From assembly GCF_000422885.1 (NCBI RefSeq), contig NZ_AUGX01000015.1, positions 62,001 through 126,000 on the forward strand: a stretch of DNA of 64,000 nt, in the 5' to 3' direction. Positions within the stretch are counted from its first letter, which is position 1. The number at the start of each line of letters is the position of its first letter. Source of the DNA: Ottowia thiooxydans DSM 14619. GTDB lineage: Bacteria > Pseudomonadota > Gammaproteobacteria > Burkholderiales > Burkholderiaceae_C. Below the pieces are notes generated by a model. The model searched no databases, was not told where the DNA came from, and saw only the letters and a list, made by a program, of their open reading frames with translations. Of the stretch, positions 18,081 through 26,863 are shown piece after piece. The translations under genes were made by a program, and so were the position numbers.

Positions 18081-19508
18081 ATGAGCAGCATCGATTACAG
18101 CGAAAAGATCCCCAATAACGTCAATCTGTCGGAAGACCGCACGCTGCAACGCGCGCTGGAACACTGGCAGCCCAACTACCTGCAATGGTGGAACGATATG
18201 GGGCCGGACGGTTCGCAAAACTTCGACGTATACCTGCGTACCGCAATCAGCGTAGACCCGCAGGGATGGGCGCAGTTTGGTCACGTCAAGATGCCTGATT
18301 ACCGTTGGGGCATCTTTCTGAACCCTGGCGAGCAAGACCGCAAGATTCACTTCGGCGATCACAAGGGCGAAGCCGTCTGGCAAGATGTGCCTGGCGAATA
18401 CCGTGCCAATCTGCGCCGCATCATCGTCACGCAGGGTGACACTGAGCCCGCTTCTGTCGAGCAGCAACGCCACCTGGGCCTGACCTGCCCTAGTCAGTAC
18501 GACCTTCGCAACCTGTTCCAGGTGAACGTGGAAGAGGGCCGCCACCTGTGGGCCATGGTGTACCTGCTGCACCGCTACTTCGGCCGTGATGGCCGCGAGG
18601 AAGCCGAGGCACTGCTGGAGCGTAACAGCGGCAACGCGGACAACCCACGTATCCTGCAGGCATTCAATGAGAAGACGCCTGATTGGCTCAGCTTCTTCAT
18701 GTTCACGTACTTCACCGATCGTGACGGCAAGTTCCAGCTCTGCGCACTCGCCGAAAGCAGCTTCGATCCGCTGGCCCGCACGACCAAGTTCATGCTGACC
18801 GAAGAAGCCCACCACATGTTCGTGGGTGAGTCCGGAATCTCTCGTGTGATCCAGCGCACGGTCAACGCCATGAACGAGCTCAAGACCGATGACGTGACCA
18901 AGCTGCGCGCAGCGGGCGTGATCGATCTGCCCACGATCCAACGCTACATCAACTTCCATTACAGCGTCACCATTGATCTGTTCGGTGCAGACGAGTCTAG
19001 CAACGCCGCCACTTTCTACAGCACGGGCTTGAAAGGCCGCTACGAAGAAGGCAAGCGCGTGGATGATCACCTGCTCAAAGGCCAGACCTACAAGGTGCTG
19101 AACGTCGTGGGTGACAAGTTGGTCGAAAAAGAAGTCCCCATGCTCAATGCGCTCAACGAAGTGCTGCGTGACGACTACATCACTGATTCCAGGGCCGGTG
19201 TCGAGCGTTGGAACCGCGTGATCGAGAAGGCGGGCATCTCCGTCAAGCTCACGGTTCCGCACAAGGCCTTCCACCGCAACATTGGCGCTCTCTCTGGTGC
19301 CAAGATCGCTCCAGACGGCCGTGTCGTGAGCGAGCAAGAGTGGAGCAAACGCGTCAACGAATGGTTGCCGAGCGACGAAGACCGCGCCTACGTGGGCTCG
19401 CTCATGGGCCGGGTTGTGGAGCCCGGTAAGTTCGCCAACTGGATTGCCCCGCCAGTCATGGGCGTGAACCGCCAGCCAGTGGATTTCGAGTACGTGCGTT
19501 TCAACTAA
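18081..19508 (+). CDS. boxB: Benzoyl-CoA 2,3-epoxidase, oxygenase component
   Basis: 475-residue di-iron oxygenase that, with the reductase BoxA, epoxidises benzoyl-CoA at C2-C3. Visible features: VNVEEGRHLWAMVYLLHRYF and LTEEAHHMFVGESG, which provide the carboxylate and histidine ligands of the di-iron site, and the conserved N-terminal SIDYSEKIPNNVNLS. Length matches characterised BoxB (~473). AGAGGAG precedes the ATG. Followed by a 213-bp gap with a GC-rich hairpin repeat before boxA, so the amount of boxA transcript may be tuned there (inference). Confidence 0.96.
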   Translation: MSSIDYSEKIPNNVNLSEDRTLQRALEHWQPNYLQWWNDMGPDGSQNFDVYLRTAISVDPQGWAQFGHVKMPDYRWGIFLNPGEQDRKIHFGDHKGEAVWQDVPGEYRANLRRIIVTQGDTEPASVEQQRHLGLTCPSQYDLRNLFQVNVEEGRHLWAMVYLLHRYFGRDGREEAEALLERNSGNADNPRILQAFNEKTPDWLSFFMFTYFTDRDGKFQLCALAESSFDPLARTTKFMLTEEAHHMFVGESGISRVIQRTVNAMNELKTDDVTKLRAAGVIDLPTIQRYINFHYSVTIDLFGADESSNAATFYSTGLKGRYEEGKRVDDHLLKGQTYKVLNVVGDKLVEKEVPMLNALNEVLRDDYITDSRAGVERWNRVIEKAGISVKLTVPHKAFHRNIGALSGAKIAPDGRVVSEQEWSKRVNEWLPSDEDRAYVGSLMGRVVEPGKFANWIAPPVMGVNRQPVDFEYVRFN

Positions 19509-19578
19509 GAGCGTGTTTGTTATTCTTGTGCAGCCTTGCACTTCTCCTTCTCTCGCCAGCGGGTAGAGGTGAGGGGCT

Positions 19579-19598
19579 CCTTCCCCCGCTGGGGAAGG
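19579..19598. repeat. GC-rich hairpin repeat between boxB and boxA
   Basis: Perfect 8-bp inverted repeat CCTTCCCC / GGGGAAGG with a 4-nt CGCT loop, inside a GC-rich stretch at about 19540-19620. It resembles the REP-like intergenic hairpins common in Comamonadaceae. There is no T-run, so it is not a typical terminator. Confidence 0.5.
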
Positions 19599-19721
19599 GC
19601 AGGGGAGGGGGCATGCGGCTTTTCCATGGGTAGCGCTGCATGCCTCACCGGTTGGCCGGCCCTTGCCCTACCCAGAGTGGGAGGGGATTGAAAGTTAGCG
19701 CCCCACGAAAAAACCGCCATC

Positions 19722-21017
19722 ATGGAAACCTCTACCGATTCCTCCGTCCTCAAACAGCATCTGATCGATCCCGAGATCTGTATCCGATGCAACACCTGCG
19801 AGGCTATCTGCCCCGTCGGCGCCATCACGCACGATTCAATGAATTACGTGGTGAAGGCAGATATCTGCAACGGGTGCATGGATTGCATCTCGCCTTGCCC
19901 CACTGGAAGCATCGACAACTGGCGACTGATGCCACGCATCAAGCCCTACACCATTGAAGAGCAACTGGGCTGGGACTCCCTTCCCGTGGAGCTCACGGCG
20001 GAGCAATTGGCAGAGCAAGGTGTTGGCAGTGGAGATGACGCCGCTGCGGATCTTCTGGTGCAAGAGCAAGCCGCCACCCCGGCTTCGGATCCCACTGGAG
20101 AGGCACCGTTCAACTCCTCCGCCTATGGCGCGACCACGCCTCCCTGGTCGGCTGCGCATGCGTACGCGAATCTCTATGGGCCCAAGTCGGCTGAGAAATT
20201 CGTGACCGCCACCGTGGTGGGGAACGTGCGAGTCACAGAAGTAGGAAAAGAGTACGACACGCACCACATCGTGCTGGACTTCGGCAACATGCCATTTCCT
20301 GTACTCGAAGGCCAGAGCATTGGCGTCATACCGCCTGGGTTGGACGCGCGCGGCAAACCCAATCATCCACGCCAATACAGCATTGCCAGCCCCCGCAATG
20401 GTGAACGGCCAGGCTACAACAACATCAGCCTGACCATCAAACGTGTGCTGGAAGACTATCAGGGCAACCCAGTGCGCGGAGTCGCCAGCAACTACATGTG
20501 CGATCTGAACGTCGGTGATCAGGTGCAGGTGACCGGGCCTTTCGGCACGAGCTTCCTGATGCCTAACCATCCGAAATCGAACATCGTGATGATTTGCACC
20601 GGCACGGGGTCAGCCCCCATGCGTGCCATGACCGAATGGCGTCGGCGCTTGCGCGCGTCAGGAAAATTCGAAGGTGGCAAGCTGATGCTGTTCTTCGGTG
20701 CACGCACCAAGGAAGAGTTGCCTTACTTCGGGCCGCTGCAAAGCCTGCCCAAGGATTTCATCGACACCAGTTTCGCTTTCAGCCGCACGCCAAATCAGCC
20801 AAAAAAGTACGTGCAAGATTTGATGCGCGAACGCTCCGCTGATCTGGTCGCGCTACTGAAAGATCCAAACACCTTCATCTATGTCTGCGGCTTGAAGAGC
20901 ATGGAGGAAGGCGTGGTGCTGGCGCTCAGCGACGTGGCGCAAAACGCCGGTCTGAACTGGGAAGAGGTCGGCGGCAAGCTCAAGAAAGAAGGCCGCTTGC
21001 ATCTCGAGACGTATTGA
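19722..21017 (+). CDS. boxA: Benzoyl-CoA 2,3-epoxidase, reductase component
   Basis: 431-residue NADPH-dependent iron-sulfur flavoprotein that feeds electrons to BoxB. The N-terminus has two 4Fe-4S clusters of ferredoxin type: [16 protein letters not shown] and [17 protein letters not shown] linker (~85-150) leads to a ferredoxin-NADP-reductase-like part with the FAD-binding PRQYSIAS and NADP-binding [14 protein letters not shown], and the C-terminus ends in GRLHLETY. Length matches BoxA. Last gene of boxCBA; no boxD (semialdehyde dehydrogenase) or thiolase follows, so later steps must be encoded elsewhere. Confidence 0.95.
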   Translation: METSTDSSVLKQHLIDPEICIRCNTCEAICPVGAITHDSMNYVVKADICNGCMDCISPCPTGSIDNWRLMPRIKPYTIEEQLGWDSLPVELTAEQLAEQGVGSGDDAAADLLVQEQAATPASDPTGEAPFNSSAYGATTPPWSAAHAYANLYGPKSAEKFVTATVVGNVRVTEVGKEYDTHHIVLDFGNMPFPVLEGQSIGVIPPGLDARGKPNHPRQYSIASPRNGERPGYNNISLTIKRVLEDYQGNPVRGVASNYMCDLNVGDQVQVTGPFGTSFLMPNHPKSNIVMICTGTGSAPMRAMTEWRRRLRASGKFEGGKLMLFFGARTKEELPYFGPLQSLPKDFIDTSFAFSRTPNQPKKYVQDLMRERSADLVALLKDPNTFIYVCGLKSMEEGVVLALSDVAQNAGLNWEEVGGKLKKEGRLHLETY

Positions 21018-21024
21018 CCAAGGG

Positions 21025-21102
21025 CTCCCCCTGAGTCGCTTACGCGCCATCCCCCTGAGGGGGACGCAGCCAGCGGCCTGGCAAAGCCAGCTCCGCGGCC
21101 TT
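21025..21102. repeat. Comamonadaceae-type intergenic repeat downstream of boxA
   Basis: Contains the inverted repeat TCCCCCTGAGGGGGA (21051-21065) followed by a CCAGCGGCCTGGCAAAGCCA-type segment. I recall this arrangement as a repeat frequent between genes in Comamonadaceae. It lies right after boxA and may end or protect the boxCBA mRNA. Confidence 0.5.
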
Positions 21103-21155
21103 CTGATTCTGAATTGCTCCCCTCGCACGAAACGCGCGCGGCGAGGTGTCTCACC

Positions 21156-21179
21156 CCCTCTCCCGCTTGCGGGAGAGGG
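21156..21179. repeat. REP-like hairpin between boxA and the acyl-CoA dehydrogenase gene
   Basis: Perfect 11-bp inverted repeat CCCTCTCCCGC / GCGGGAGAGGG separated by TT and followed by TTGGGG. This is a classical REP-like stem-loop. It lies between converging genes (boxA plus, acyl-CoA dehydrogenase minus), where such elements commonly act as bidirectional transcript ends. Confidence 0.6.
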
Positions 21180-21259
21180 TTGGGGCGGCCGGCTGCGGCG
21201 TGAGGGTCAGCAGCCGTTGAACTGTCACTGCAGTCCCTGCAAACCAAGCCCTCAGAACC

Positions 21260-22420
21260 TCAATACGACTTCGGAAGCCCCAGAATATGCTCAGCCACAT
21301 AGCTGAAAATCATGTTCGTAGAAATAGGCGCCACTTGATAAAGCCGGGTTTCACGAAACTTTCGTTCCACATCGTATTCACAGGCGAAGCCAAAGCCCCC
21401 ATGTGTTTGCAGGCACACATTCGCCGCCTCCCAACTCGCTTTCGCCGCCAGGTGCTTGGCCATATTGGCAGCTGCGCCCGCGTTCTGGTGCCCATCGATC
21501 TTCTCGCAAGCCTTCCAGCGCATGAGGTTGGCGGCTTCGAGCTCTATGAGTGATTCGGCAATGGGAAACTGAATGCCCTGGTTCTGGCCGATCTGGCGCC
21601 CGAACACCACGCGTTCCTTGGCGTAGCGCGTCGCCCTGTCGATGAACCAATACCCATCACCAATGCATTCAGCGGCGATCAAGGTGCGCTCCGCATTGAG
21701 TCCGTCAAGCAAGGTCTTGAAGCCTTTCCCCTCCGGCCCCAGCAAGTTTTCTTCAGGGATCTCAAGATTGTCGAAAAACAGCTCGTTGGTCTCGTGGTTG
21801 ACCATGTTGAGGATGGGGCGTACGGTGAGTCCCTGGCTCATAGCCTCCTTCAAATCGATCAGAAAGCAGCTCAAGCCCTCTGAGCGTTTTTGTACTTCAG
21901 CCAGAGGCGTTGTGCGGGCCAGCAAGATCATCATGTCGCTGTGCTGGATGCGGGAAATCCACACTTTCTGACCGTTGATCACCCAGCGGCCATCCTTCCT
22001 GATGGCCGTGGTCTTGAGCTTGGTGGTGTCGCTGCCGGTCGTGGGCTCCGTGACCCCCATGGATTGGATACGCAAGTCACCACTGGCGATGCGAGGCAAG
22101 AGATCGCGCTTTTGCTTTTCGGAGCCGCTGCGGACGATGGCGTTCATCACATACATCTGGCCGTGGCATGCGCCAGAGTTTCCGCCGGAGCGGTTGATCT
22201 CTTCCATGATGACCGACGCCTCGGCCATCGAAAGGCCGGAGCCACCGTACTCCTCTGGAATCAAGGCGGCCATCCATCCCGCTCGCGTGAGCGCATCAAC
22301 GAACTCCTCCGGATAGCCTCGTTGCTCGTCTACTTTGCGGAAATACTCATCGGGGAATTGCCCGCATAGGTGGCGGATAGCGTCGCGAATTTCCTGGTAC
22401 TGGTCGGTTTCATTGAGCAT
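21260..22420 (-). CDS. Acyl-CoA dehydrogenase
   Basis: 386-residue FAD enzyme that oxidises an acyl-CoA to an enoyl-CoA. Motifs: MGVTEPTTGSDTTKLKTTA, NGQKVWISR, and QTHGGFGFACEYDVERKFRE near the end. The usual C-terminal catalytic Glu (as in YEGT) is not seen; the region reads YQVAPIST. A Glu in LNAERTLIAAE is placed like the helix-G catalytic Glu of isovaleryl-CoA dehydrogenase, so the enzyme may use that. It follows the GntR gene on the same strand by 80 bp and may be co-regulated. Its substrate is unknown; a dicarboxylyl- or branched-acyl-CoA from aromatic degradation is possible. Confidence 0.9.
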   Translation of the reverse strand: MLNETDQYQEIRDAIRHLCGQFPDEYFRKVDEQRGYPEEFVDALTRAGWMAALIPEEYGGSGLSMAEASVIMEEINRSGGNSGACHGQMYVMNAIVRSGSEKQKRDLLPRIASGDLRIQSMGVTEPTTGSDTTKLKTTAIRKDGRWVINGQKVWISRIQHSDMMILLARTTPLAEVQKRSEGLSCFLIDLKEAMSQGLTVRPILNMVNHETNELFFDNLEIPEENLLGPEGKGFKTLLDGLNAERTLIAAECIGDGYWFIDRATRYAKERVVFGRQIGQNQGIQFPIAESLIELEAANLMRWKACEKIDGHQNAGAAANMAKHLAAKASWEAANVCLQTHGGFGFACEYDVERKFRETRLYQVAPISTNMIFSYVAEHILGLPKSY

Positions 22421-22500
22421 GGTGGCGTGTTTCCGCAGATTGATTCCGCCGATCGGAAGGCGGGCAACAGCCCATAGCTTAGGTTAAGCCGAGCGTTGAG

Positions 22501-23274
22501 TCATGCGATAGCGGGGCGAGCCTGTGCAGCTGATTCAGGTGAAGCGCGGAACACATCTATGCCTTCCCGCGCTGCGGCCTTTAACAACTCCGGCGTGGCG
22601 CGGATATGCGCCTCCAGTTCCAGGGCCGCGCGGAATTCATTTCCGGCCATGGCGGCTTCAAAGATGCCGCGGTGTTCCTCGTGCACGTTGCGCTTGCCCT
22701 GGCCCAGGTCGATCGCGTAGCGTCGATAGCGTTCGCTATGGCGATTCAGTATGCGCAGCAGCCGCACGGTCCAGGCGGAACCGCAGTTGGCCACCAGCAA
22801 TTCGTGGAATTGGGTGTTCAAGGCCTCCCAGCGCTGAACAAGCTCCGGAAGAATCGGTTGCTCAATGGCTGACATCCGGGCGTAGACCTGCTGCAGTTCC
22901 TGGCGCCACGCTTCATCGGCGTGCCGTATGGATTGCCTGAGCGCCTCGATCTCAATGCGCACCCGGAGATCCGTCAGGTCGTCCAGATCCTGAACCGTGA
23001 TGGGTGCGACCCGAAAGCCCCGCTGGCCTTCCGCCTCAACCAAGGCATCGCTCACCAAGCGATTAAGTGCTTCACGCAAGGTGCCCGCGCTCACATCGTA
23101 GCGGGCCCGCAAATGCTCCACCCGCAGTTTCTCTCCCGGTGCAATGCGGCCGTCCACGATGTCGTCACGCAACTGCGTATAGGCGCGCTCGATCAGCGTG
23201 CGCGGCGTGGTCGTGTCATCGCTCGGAAAAGAGCCTTCTGCAGGCGGTGTGGGAAGGGCGGATCGTTTGACCAT
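22501..23274 (-). CDS. GntR-family regulator, FadR/FCD subfamily
   Basis: 257-residue regulator. The N-terminal winged HTH (residues ~25-95) has LIERAYTQLRDDIVDGRIAPG and the recognition region SAGTLREALNRLVSDALV. The C-terminal all-helical FCD domain has the metal/ligand positions LRVRIEIEALR, FHELLVAN, EEHRGIFEA and LEAHIR. It is divergent from the meta-cleavage operon across a ~270-bp AT-rich region with repeated TATCGATA palindromes, so it is the likely repressor of that operon, itself and the acyl-CoA dehydrogenase (inference). FCD regulators typically sense small organic acids. Confidence 0.9.
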   Translation of the reverse strand: MVKRSALPTPPAEGSFPSDDTTTPRTLIERAYTQLRDDIVDGRIAPGEKLRVEHLRARYDVSAGTLREALNRLVSDALVEAEGQRGFRVAPITVQDLDDLTDLRVRIEIEALRQSIRHADEAWRQELQQVYARMSAIEQPILPELVQRWEALNTQFHELLVANCGSAWTVRLLRILNRHSERYRRYAIDLGQGKRNVHEEHRGIFEAAMAGNEFRAALELEAHIRATPELLKAAAREGIDVFRASPESAAQARPAIA

Positions 23275-23386
23275 GGGTTCGCGGCGCTGGCGGGCGCCTG
23301 AGCGGTGTCCTGAAAGAGTTGGCGCGGTAGCCGGAGCATAGCAGTCATGCGCGTAGCTCGTTTTCAGGAAAGGACTGATTTCACTT

Positions 23387-23460
23387 AAATATCGATAAAT
23401 ATTTCGATAATTTGGAATGTGCTGCTGGTAAATCTAAGGCATCCAATAAATTATCGATAT
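23387..23460. promoter_or_regulatory. Candidate GntR operators and promoter region
   Basis: An AT-rich stretch in GC-rich DNA carries two exact TATCGATA palindromes (23390-23397 and 23452-23459) and a related TTTCGATA at 23402-23409, between the divergent GntR gene and the semialdehyde dehydrogenase gene. The two exact copies are 62 bp apart, close to six helical turns, which would suit dimers acting together or looping. Assignment to the GntR protein is by position only. Confidence 0.5.
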
Positions 23461-23544
23461 TTTTGTGGACACGGCACGAATGCGCTTCTAGAATCGGCTC
23501 CATCCAAGCAACGGCGCGCCAGAGTGCCTGAAATCAGGGGTGAT

Positions 23545-25005
23545 ATGAAAGAGTTTCTTAACTTCATCAACGGCGAGTACGTCCGTAACGCCAGCGGCAA
23601 GACCTTCGAGAACCGCAATCCGGTGGACAACAGCCTCATCGGCAACGTCTTCGAAGCAGGTCATGCAGAAGTGGATGCCGCCGTAATCGCTGCCCGTGCG
23701 GCACTCAAGGGCGATTGGGGCCGGCTCGCCATTGGCGAGCGGGTCAAGTTGTTGGACGCCGTGGCCAATGAGATCAACCGGCGGTTCGACGATTTCCTGC
23801 AGGCAGAGATCGCTGACACCGGCAAGCCATACGATCTGGCTTCGCACGTGGACATTCCACGCGGTGCGGCCAACTTTCAGGTTTTCGCCGACACCATCAA
23901 AAGCATGTCGACGGAATCATTCAACATGCGCACGCCAGATGGCAAGACGGCGCTCAGCTACGGCGTGCGCGTACCGCGTGGTGTGATCGCCGTGGTCTGC
24001 CCCTGGAACCTGCCCCTTCTCCTCATGACCTGGAAAGTGGGCCCGGCCTTGGCGTGCGGGAACACGGTGGTGGTGAAACCCTCTGAAGACACCCCCGCCA
24101 CCGCCACGTTGCTGGGCGAGGTAATGAATGCCGTAGGCATGCCCAAAGGGGTGTACAACGTGGTGCAAGGTTTTGGCCCCGGCTCGGCCGGTGAGTTTCT
24201 AACCAAGCATCCCGGTGTGAATGGCATCACATTCACTGGTGAAACACGTACCGGCACTGCCATCATGCAAGCCGCAGCGGTAGGGGTTCGTCCGGTGTCG
24301 ATGGAGCTGGGCGGCAAGAATGCCGCTGTTGTGTTCGCTGATTGTGATTTCCAGACCGCTGTAGATACCGTGACCCGGTCCTGCTTTGAGAATGCGGGCC
24401 AGGTGTGCCTGGGCACGGAACGCGTCTACGTGGAGCGCCCCATCTTCGATAAGTTCGTGGCTGCGCTGAAAGTTAAAGCAGAAGGTATGAAGCCCGGTCT
24501 GCCGTTTGAGAAAGACACGAAGATCGGTCCGGTCATCAGCAAGGAACACCAGAAAAAGGTACTGTCCTACTATCAAAAAGCTAAGGATCAAGGGGCCACG
24601 GTGGTCACCGGTGGCGGTGTGCCGGACATGCCGGAATCGCTCAAAGATGGGTGCTGGGTGCAGCCCACCATCTGGACCGGCCTGCCGGAAACCGCAGCCG
24701 TCATCACGGACGAAATCTTCGGTCCCTGCTGCCATATCTCGCCGTTCGACACTGAAGAAGAGGTGGTGGCCAAGGTCAATAACAACCCCTACGGCCTGGC
24801 GACTTCCATTTATTCCCAGGATATTGGTCGTGCCAACCGCATGGCGCAATCCATTGAAGTGGGGCTGTGCTGGATCAACAGCTGGTTCTTGCGCGATCTG
24901 CGCACCTCATTCGGCGGTTCCAAGCAGTCAGGCATCGGGCGCGAGGGCGGTGTGCATTCGTTCGAGTTCTACACAGATCTTCGCAACGTGATGGTCAAGT
25001 TTTAG
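23545..25005 (+). CDS. dmpC: 2-hydroxymuconic (or 2-aminomuconic) semialdehyde dehydrogenase
   Basis: 486-residue NAD-dependent aldehyde dehydrogenase, the exact length of DmpC. It oxidises the meta-cleavage product 2-hydroxymuconic semialdehyde to 4-oxalocrotonate. It has the catalytic Cys in ENAGQVCLGTERVYVERP, the general-base Glu in SMELGGKNAAVVF, and NAD-binding FTGETRTG. The N-terminal MKEFLNFINGEYVRNASG resembles both hydroxy- and aminomuconic enzymes, which sequence alone cannot separate. The frame is open upstream to 23419, but AGGGG before the ATG at 23545 and family length fix the start. First gene of the lower meta-cleavage operon. Confidence 0.88.
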   Translation: MKEFLNFINGEYVRNASGKTFENRNPVDNSLIGNVFEAGHAEVDAAVIAARAALKGDWGRLAIGERVKLLDAVANEINRRFDDFLQAEIADTGKPYDLASHVDIPRGAANFQVFADTIKSMSTESFNMRTPDGKTALSYGVRVPRGVIAVVCPWNLPLLLMTWKVGPALACGNTVVVKPSEDTPATATLLGEVMNAVGMPKGVYNVVQGFGPGSAGEFLTKHPGVNGITFTGETRTGTAIMQAAAVGVRPVSMELGGKNAAVVFADCDFQTAVDTVTRSCFENAGQVCLGTERVYVERPIFDKFVAALKVKAEGMKPGLPFEKDTKIGPVISKEHQKKVLSYYQKAKDQGATVVTGGGVPDMPESLKDGCWVQPTIWTGLPETAAVITDEIFGPCCHISPFDTEEEVVAKVNNNPYGLATSIYSQDIGRANRMAQSIEVGLCWINSWFLRDLRTSFGGSKQSGIGREGGVHSFEFYTDLRNVMVKF

Positions 25006-25103
25006 GGCGTAGCGCTTAGGTCATCGGTGAGCCTATGGGCCGCGCGGCCCGCGGATGACCGCCCCGCTCGAGTGCCGAAAGTCATTAGAAAAGCTGAGGT
25101 GAC

Positions 25104-25886
25104 ATGAAAAACGAACATATCAACCAACTGGGCGATGAGCTCTACGAAGCGCTCAAGGCCTGCCGCACACTAGAGCCGTTGACCAATCGCCACCCTGACA
25201 TCAGCATCGACGACGCCTACGCCATCCAGCAGCGGATGATGAAACGCCGCCTCGATGCTGGCGAGAAAGTGGTGGGCAAGAAGATCGGCGTGACCTCGAA
25301 AGCGGTCATGAACATGCTGGGCGTGTATCAACCTGATTTCGGCTGGCTGACCGACGGCATGGTCTACAACGAAGGCGAGGCCATTGAGGCCAGTACGCTG
25401 ATCCAGCCCAAGGCCGAAGGTGAAATTGCCTTTGTGCTCAAGCGAACGCTGAAGGGCCCAGGGGTGACTGCAGCGGATGTGCTGGCCGCCACTGAAGGCG
25501 TGATGGCTTGCTTTGAAATTGTGGATTCGCGCATTCAGGACTGGAAGATCAAGATCCAGGACACCGTGGCGGACAACGCCAGTTGTGGGGTGTTCGTACT
25601 CGGCGACCGGCTGGTGGATGTGCGTGATGTGGATCTCGCCACCTGCGGCATGGTGCTGGAGAAAAATGGCGAGATCGTTGCCACAGGTGCTGGCGCCGCT
25701 GCCTTGGGGCACCCGGCCAACGCGGTCGCCTGGTTGGCCAATACGCTTGGTGCGCATGGAATTGCGTTGGAGGCGGGTGAGGTGGTGTTGTCCGGATCGT
25801 TGGCGATCATGGTTCCGGTGAAGGCTGGCGACAACCTGCGCGTGAGCATCGGCGGCATCGGTTCCTGCTCCGTGCGATTCACCTGA
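25104..25886 (+). CDS. dmpE: 2-oxopent-4-enoate hydratase
   Basis: 260-residue enzyme of the hydratase/decarboxylase family that adds water to 2-hydroxypenta-2,4-dienoate to give 4-hydroxy-2-oxovalerate. It has the family motifs VGKKIGVTSKAVMNMLGV, QPDFGWLTDGMV, PKAEGEIAFVLKRTLKGPG and the metal-ligand Glu region ACFEIVDSRIQDWKIK. It is a homologue of the decarboxylase gene at 27945, and DmpE and DmpH are known to form a complex. AGGTGACATG gives a weak ribosome site. 49 bp separate it from the next gene. Confidence 0.92.
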   Translation: MKNEHINQLGDELYEALKACRTLEPLTNRHPDISIDDAYAIQQRMMKRRLDAGEKVVGKKIGVTSKAVMNMLGVYQPDFGWLTDGMVYNEGEAIEASTLIQPKAEGEIAFVLKRTLKGPGVTAADVLAATEGVMACFEIVDSRIQDWKIKIQDTVADNASCGVFVLGDRLVDVRDVDLATCGMVLEKNGEIVATGAGAAALGHPANAVAWLANTLGAHGIALEAGEVVLSGSLAIMVPVKAGDNLRVSIGGIGSCSVRFT

Positions 25887-25935
25887 GAAGGTGTGAACCA
25901 ATCCCTCACGTCATCGAGATTTCGAGGAAAAATTC

Positions 25936-26850
25936 ATGAGCAAGAAAGTCAAATGTGCCTTGATCGGCCCTGGCAACATCGGTACGGATTTGCTGGCCAA
26001 GCTCCAGCGCAGCCCGGTGCTGGAAGCAGTGTGGATGGTGGGCATTGATCCTGCCTCTGACGGGCTGAAGCGTGCCCGTGAAATGGGCATCAAGACCACC
26101 GCTGATGGCGTGGACGGGTTGATTCCTCACATCAGGCAAGACGGCGTTCAAATTGTCTTTGATGCTACCAGCGCTTACGTTCATGCCGAGAACTCGCGCA
26201 AGGTCAATGCGGAGGGCGCCATGATGATCGACCTGACGCCCGCCGCTATCGGTCCTTATTGCGTGCCACCCGTCAATCTCAAGCAGCACGTAGGCAAGGC
26301 GGAGATGAACGTCAACATGGTCACCTGCGGTGGCCAGGCCACTATCCCCATGGTGGCGGCCGTGAGTCGAGTGCAGGCTGTGGCTTATGGCGAAATCGTG
26401 GCCACGGTATCCAGCCGTTCGGTCGGCCCTGGTACGCGAAAAAACATCGATGAGTTCACGCGCACCACGGCTGGGGCGGTGGAGAAAGTGGGTGGCGCGC
26501 AAAAAGGCAAGGCCATCATCATCATCAATCCAGCAGAACCGCCGCTGATCATGCGAGACACCGTGCATTGCCTGACCGTTGATGAGCCTGACCAGGCCGC
26601 GATCACCAAAAGTGTCCACGACATGATTGGCGAAGTGCAGAAATATGTTCCGGGCTACCGGCTGGTCAATGGCCCCGTGTTCGATGGCAATCGGGTTTCC
26701 ATTTACCTGGAAGTCGAGGGCCTGGGGGACTACCTGCCCAAGTACGCAGGCAACCTGGACATCATGACAGCCGCTGCTGCGCGAACAGCTGAAATGTTCG
26801 CCGAAGAGATCCTTGCCGGCACTCTCAAGCTCCAACCCGTCGCCGCCTGA
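25936..26850 (+). CDS. dmpF: Acetaldehyde dehydrogenase (acylating)
   Basis: 304-residue CoA-dependent dehydrogenase that converts acetaldehyde to acetyl-CoA. Rossmann start with [14 protein letters not shown], catalytic Cys in [13 protein letters not shown], and [14 protein letters not shown]. It works as a channelling complex with the aldolase encoded 13 bp downstream (established for DmpFG). Length and motifs are complete. Confidence 0.96.
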   Translation: MSKKVKCALIGPGNIGTDLLAKLQRSPVLEAVWMVGIDPASDGLKRAREMGIKTTADGVDGLIPHIRQDGVQIVFDATSAYVHAENSRKVNAEGAMMIDLTPAAIGPYCVPPVNLKQHVGKAEMNVNMVTCGGQATIPMVAAVSRVQAVAYGEIVATVSSRSVGPGTRKNIDEFTRTTAGAVEKVGGAQKGKAIIIINPAEPPLIMRDTVHCLTVDEPDQAAITKSVHDMIGEVQKYVPGYRLVNGPVFDGNRVSIYLEVEGLGDYLPKYAGNLDIMTAAAARTAEMFAEEILAGTLKLQPVAA

Positions 26851-26863
26851 AGGAGAAGCGAAC

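Noticed and set aside
17976-19541. 521-codon minus-strand open frame opposite boxB
   Set aside because: It is fully antisense to boxB, rich in His/Val/Ala as expected of a mirror frame in GC-rich DNA, and has no domain.
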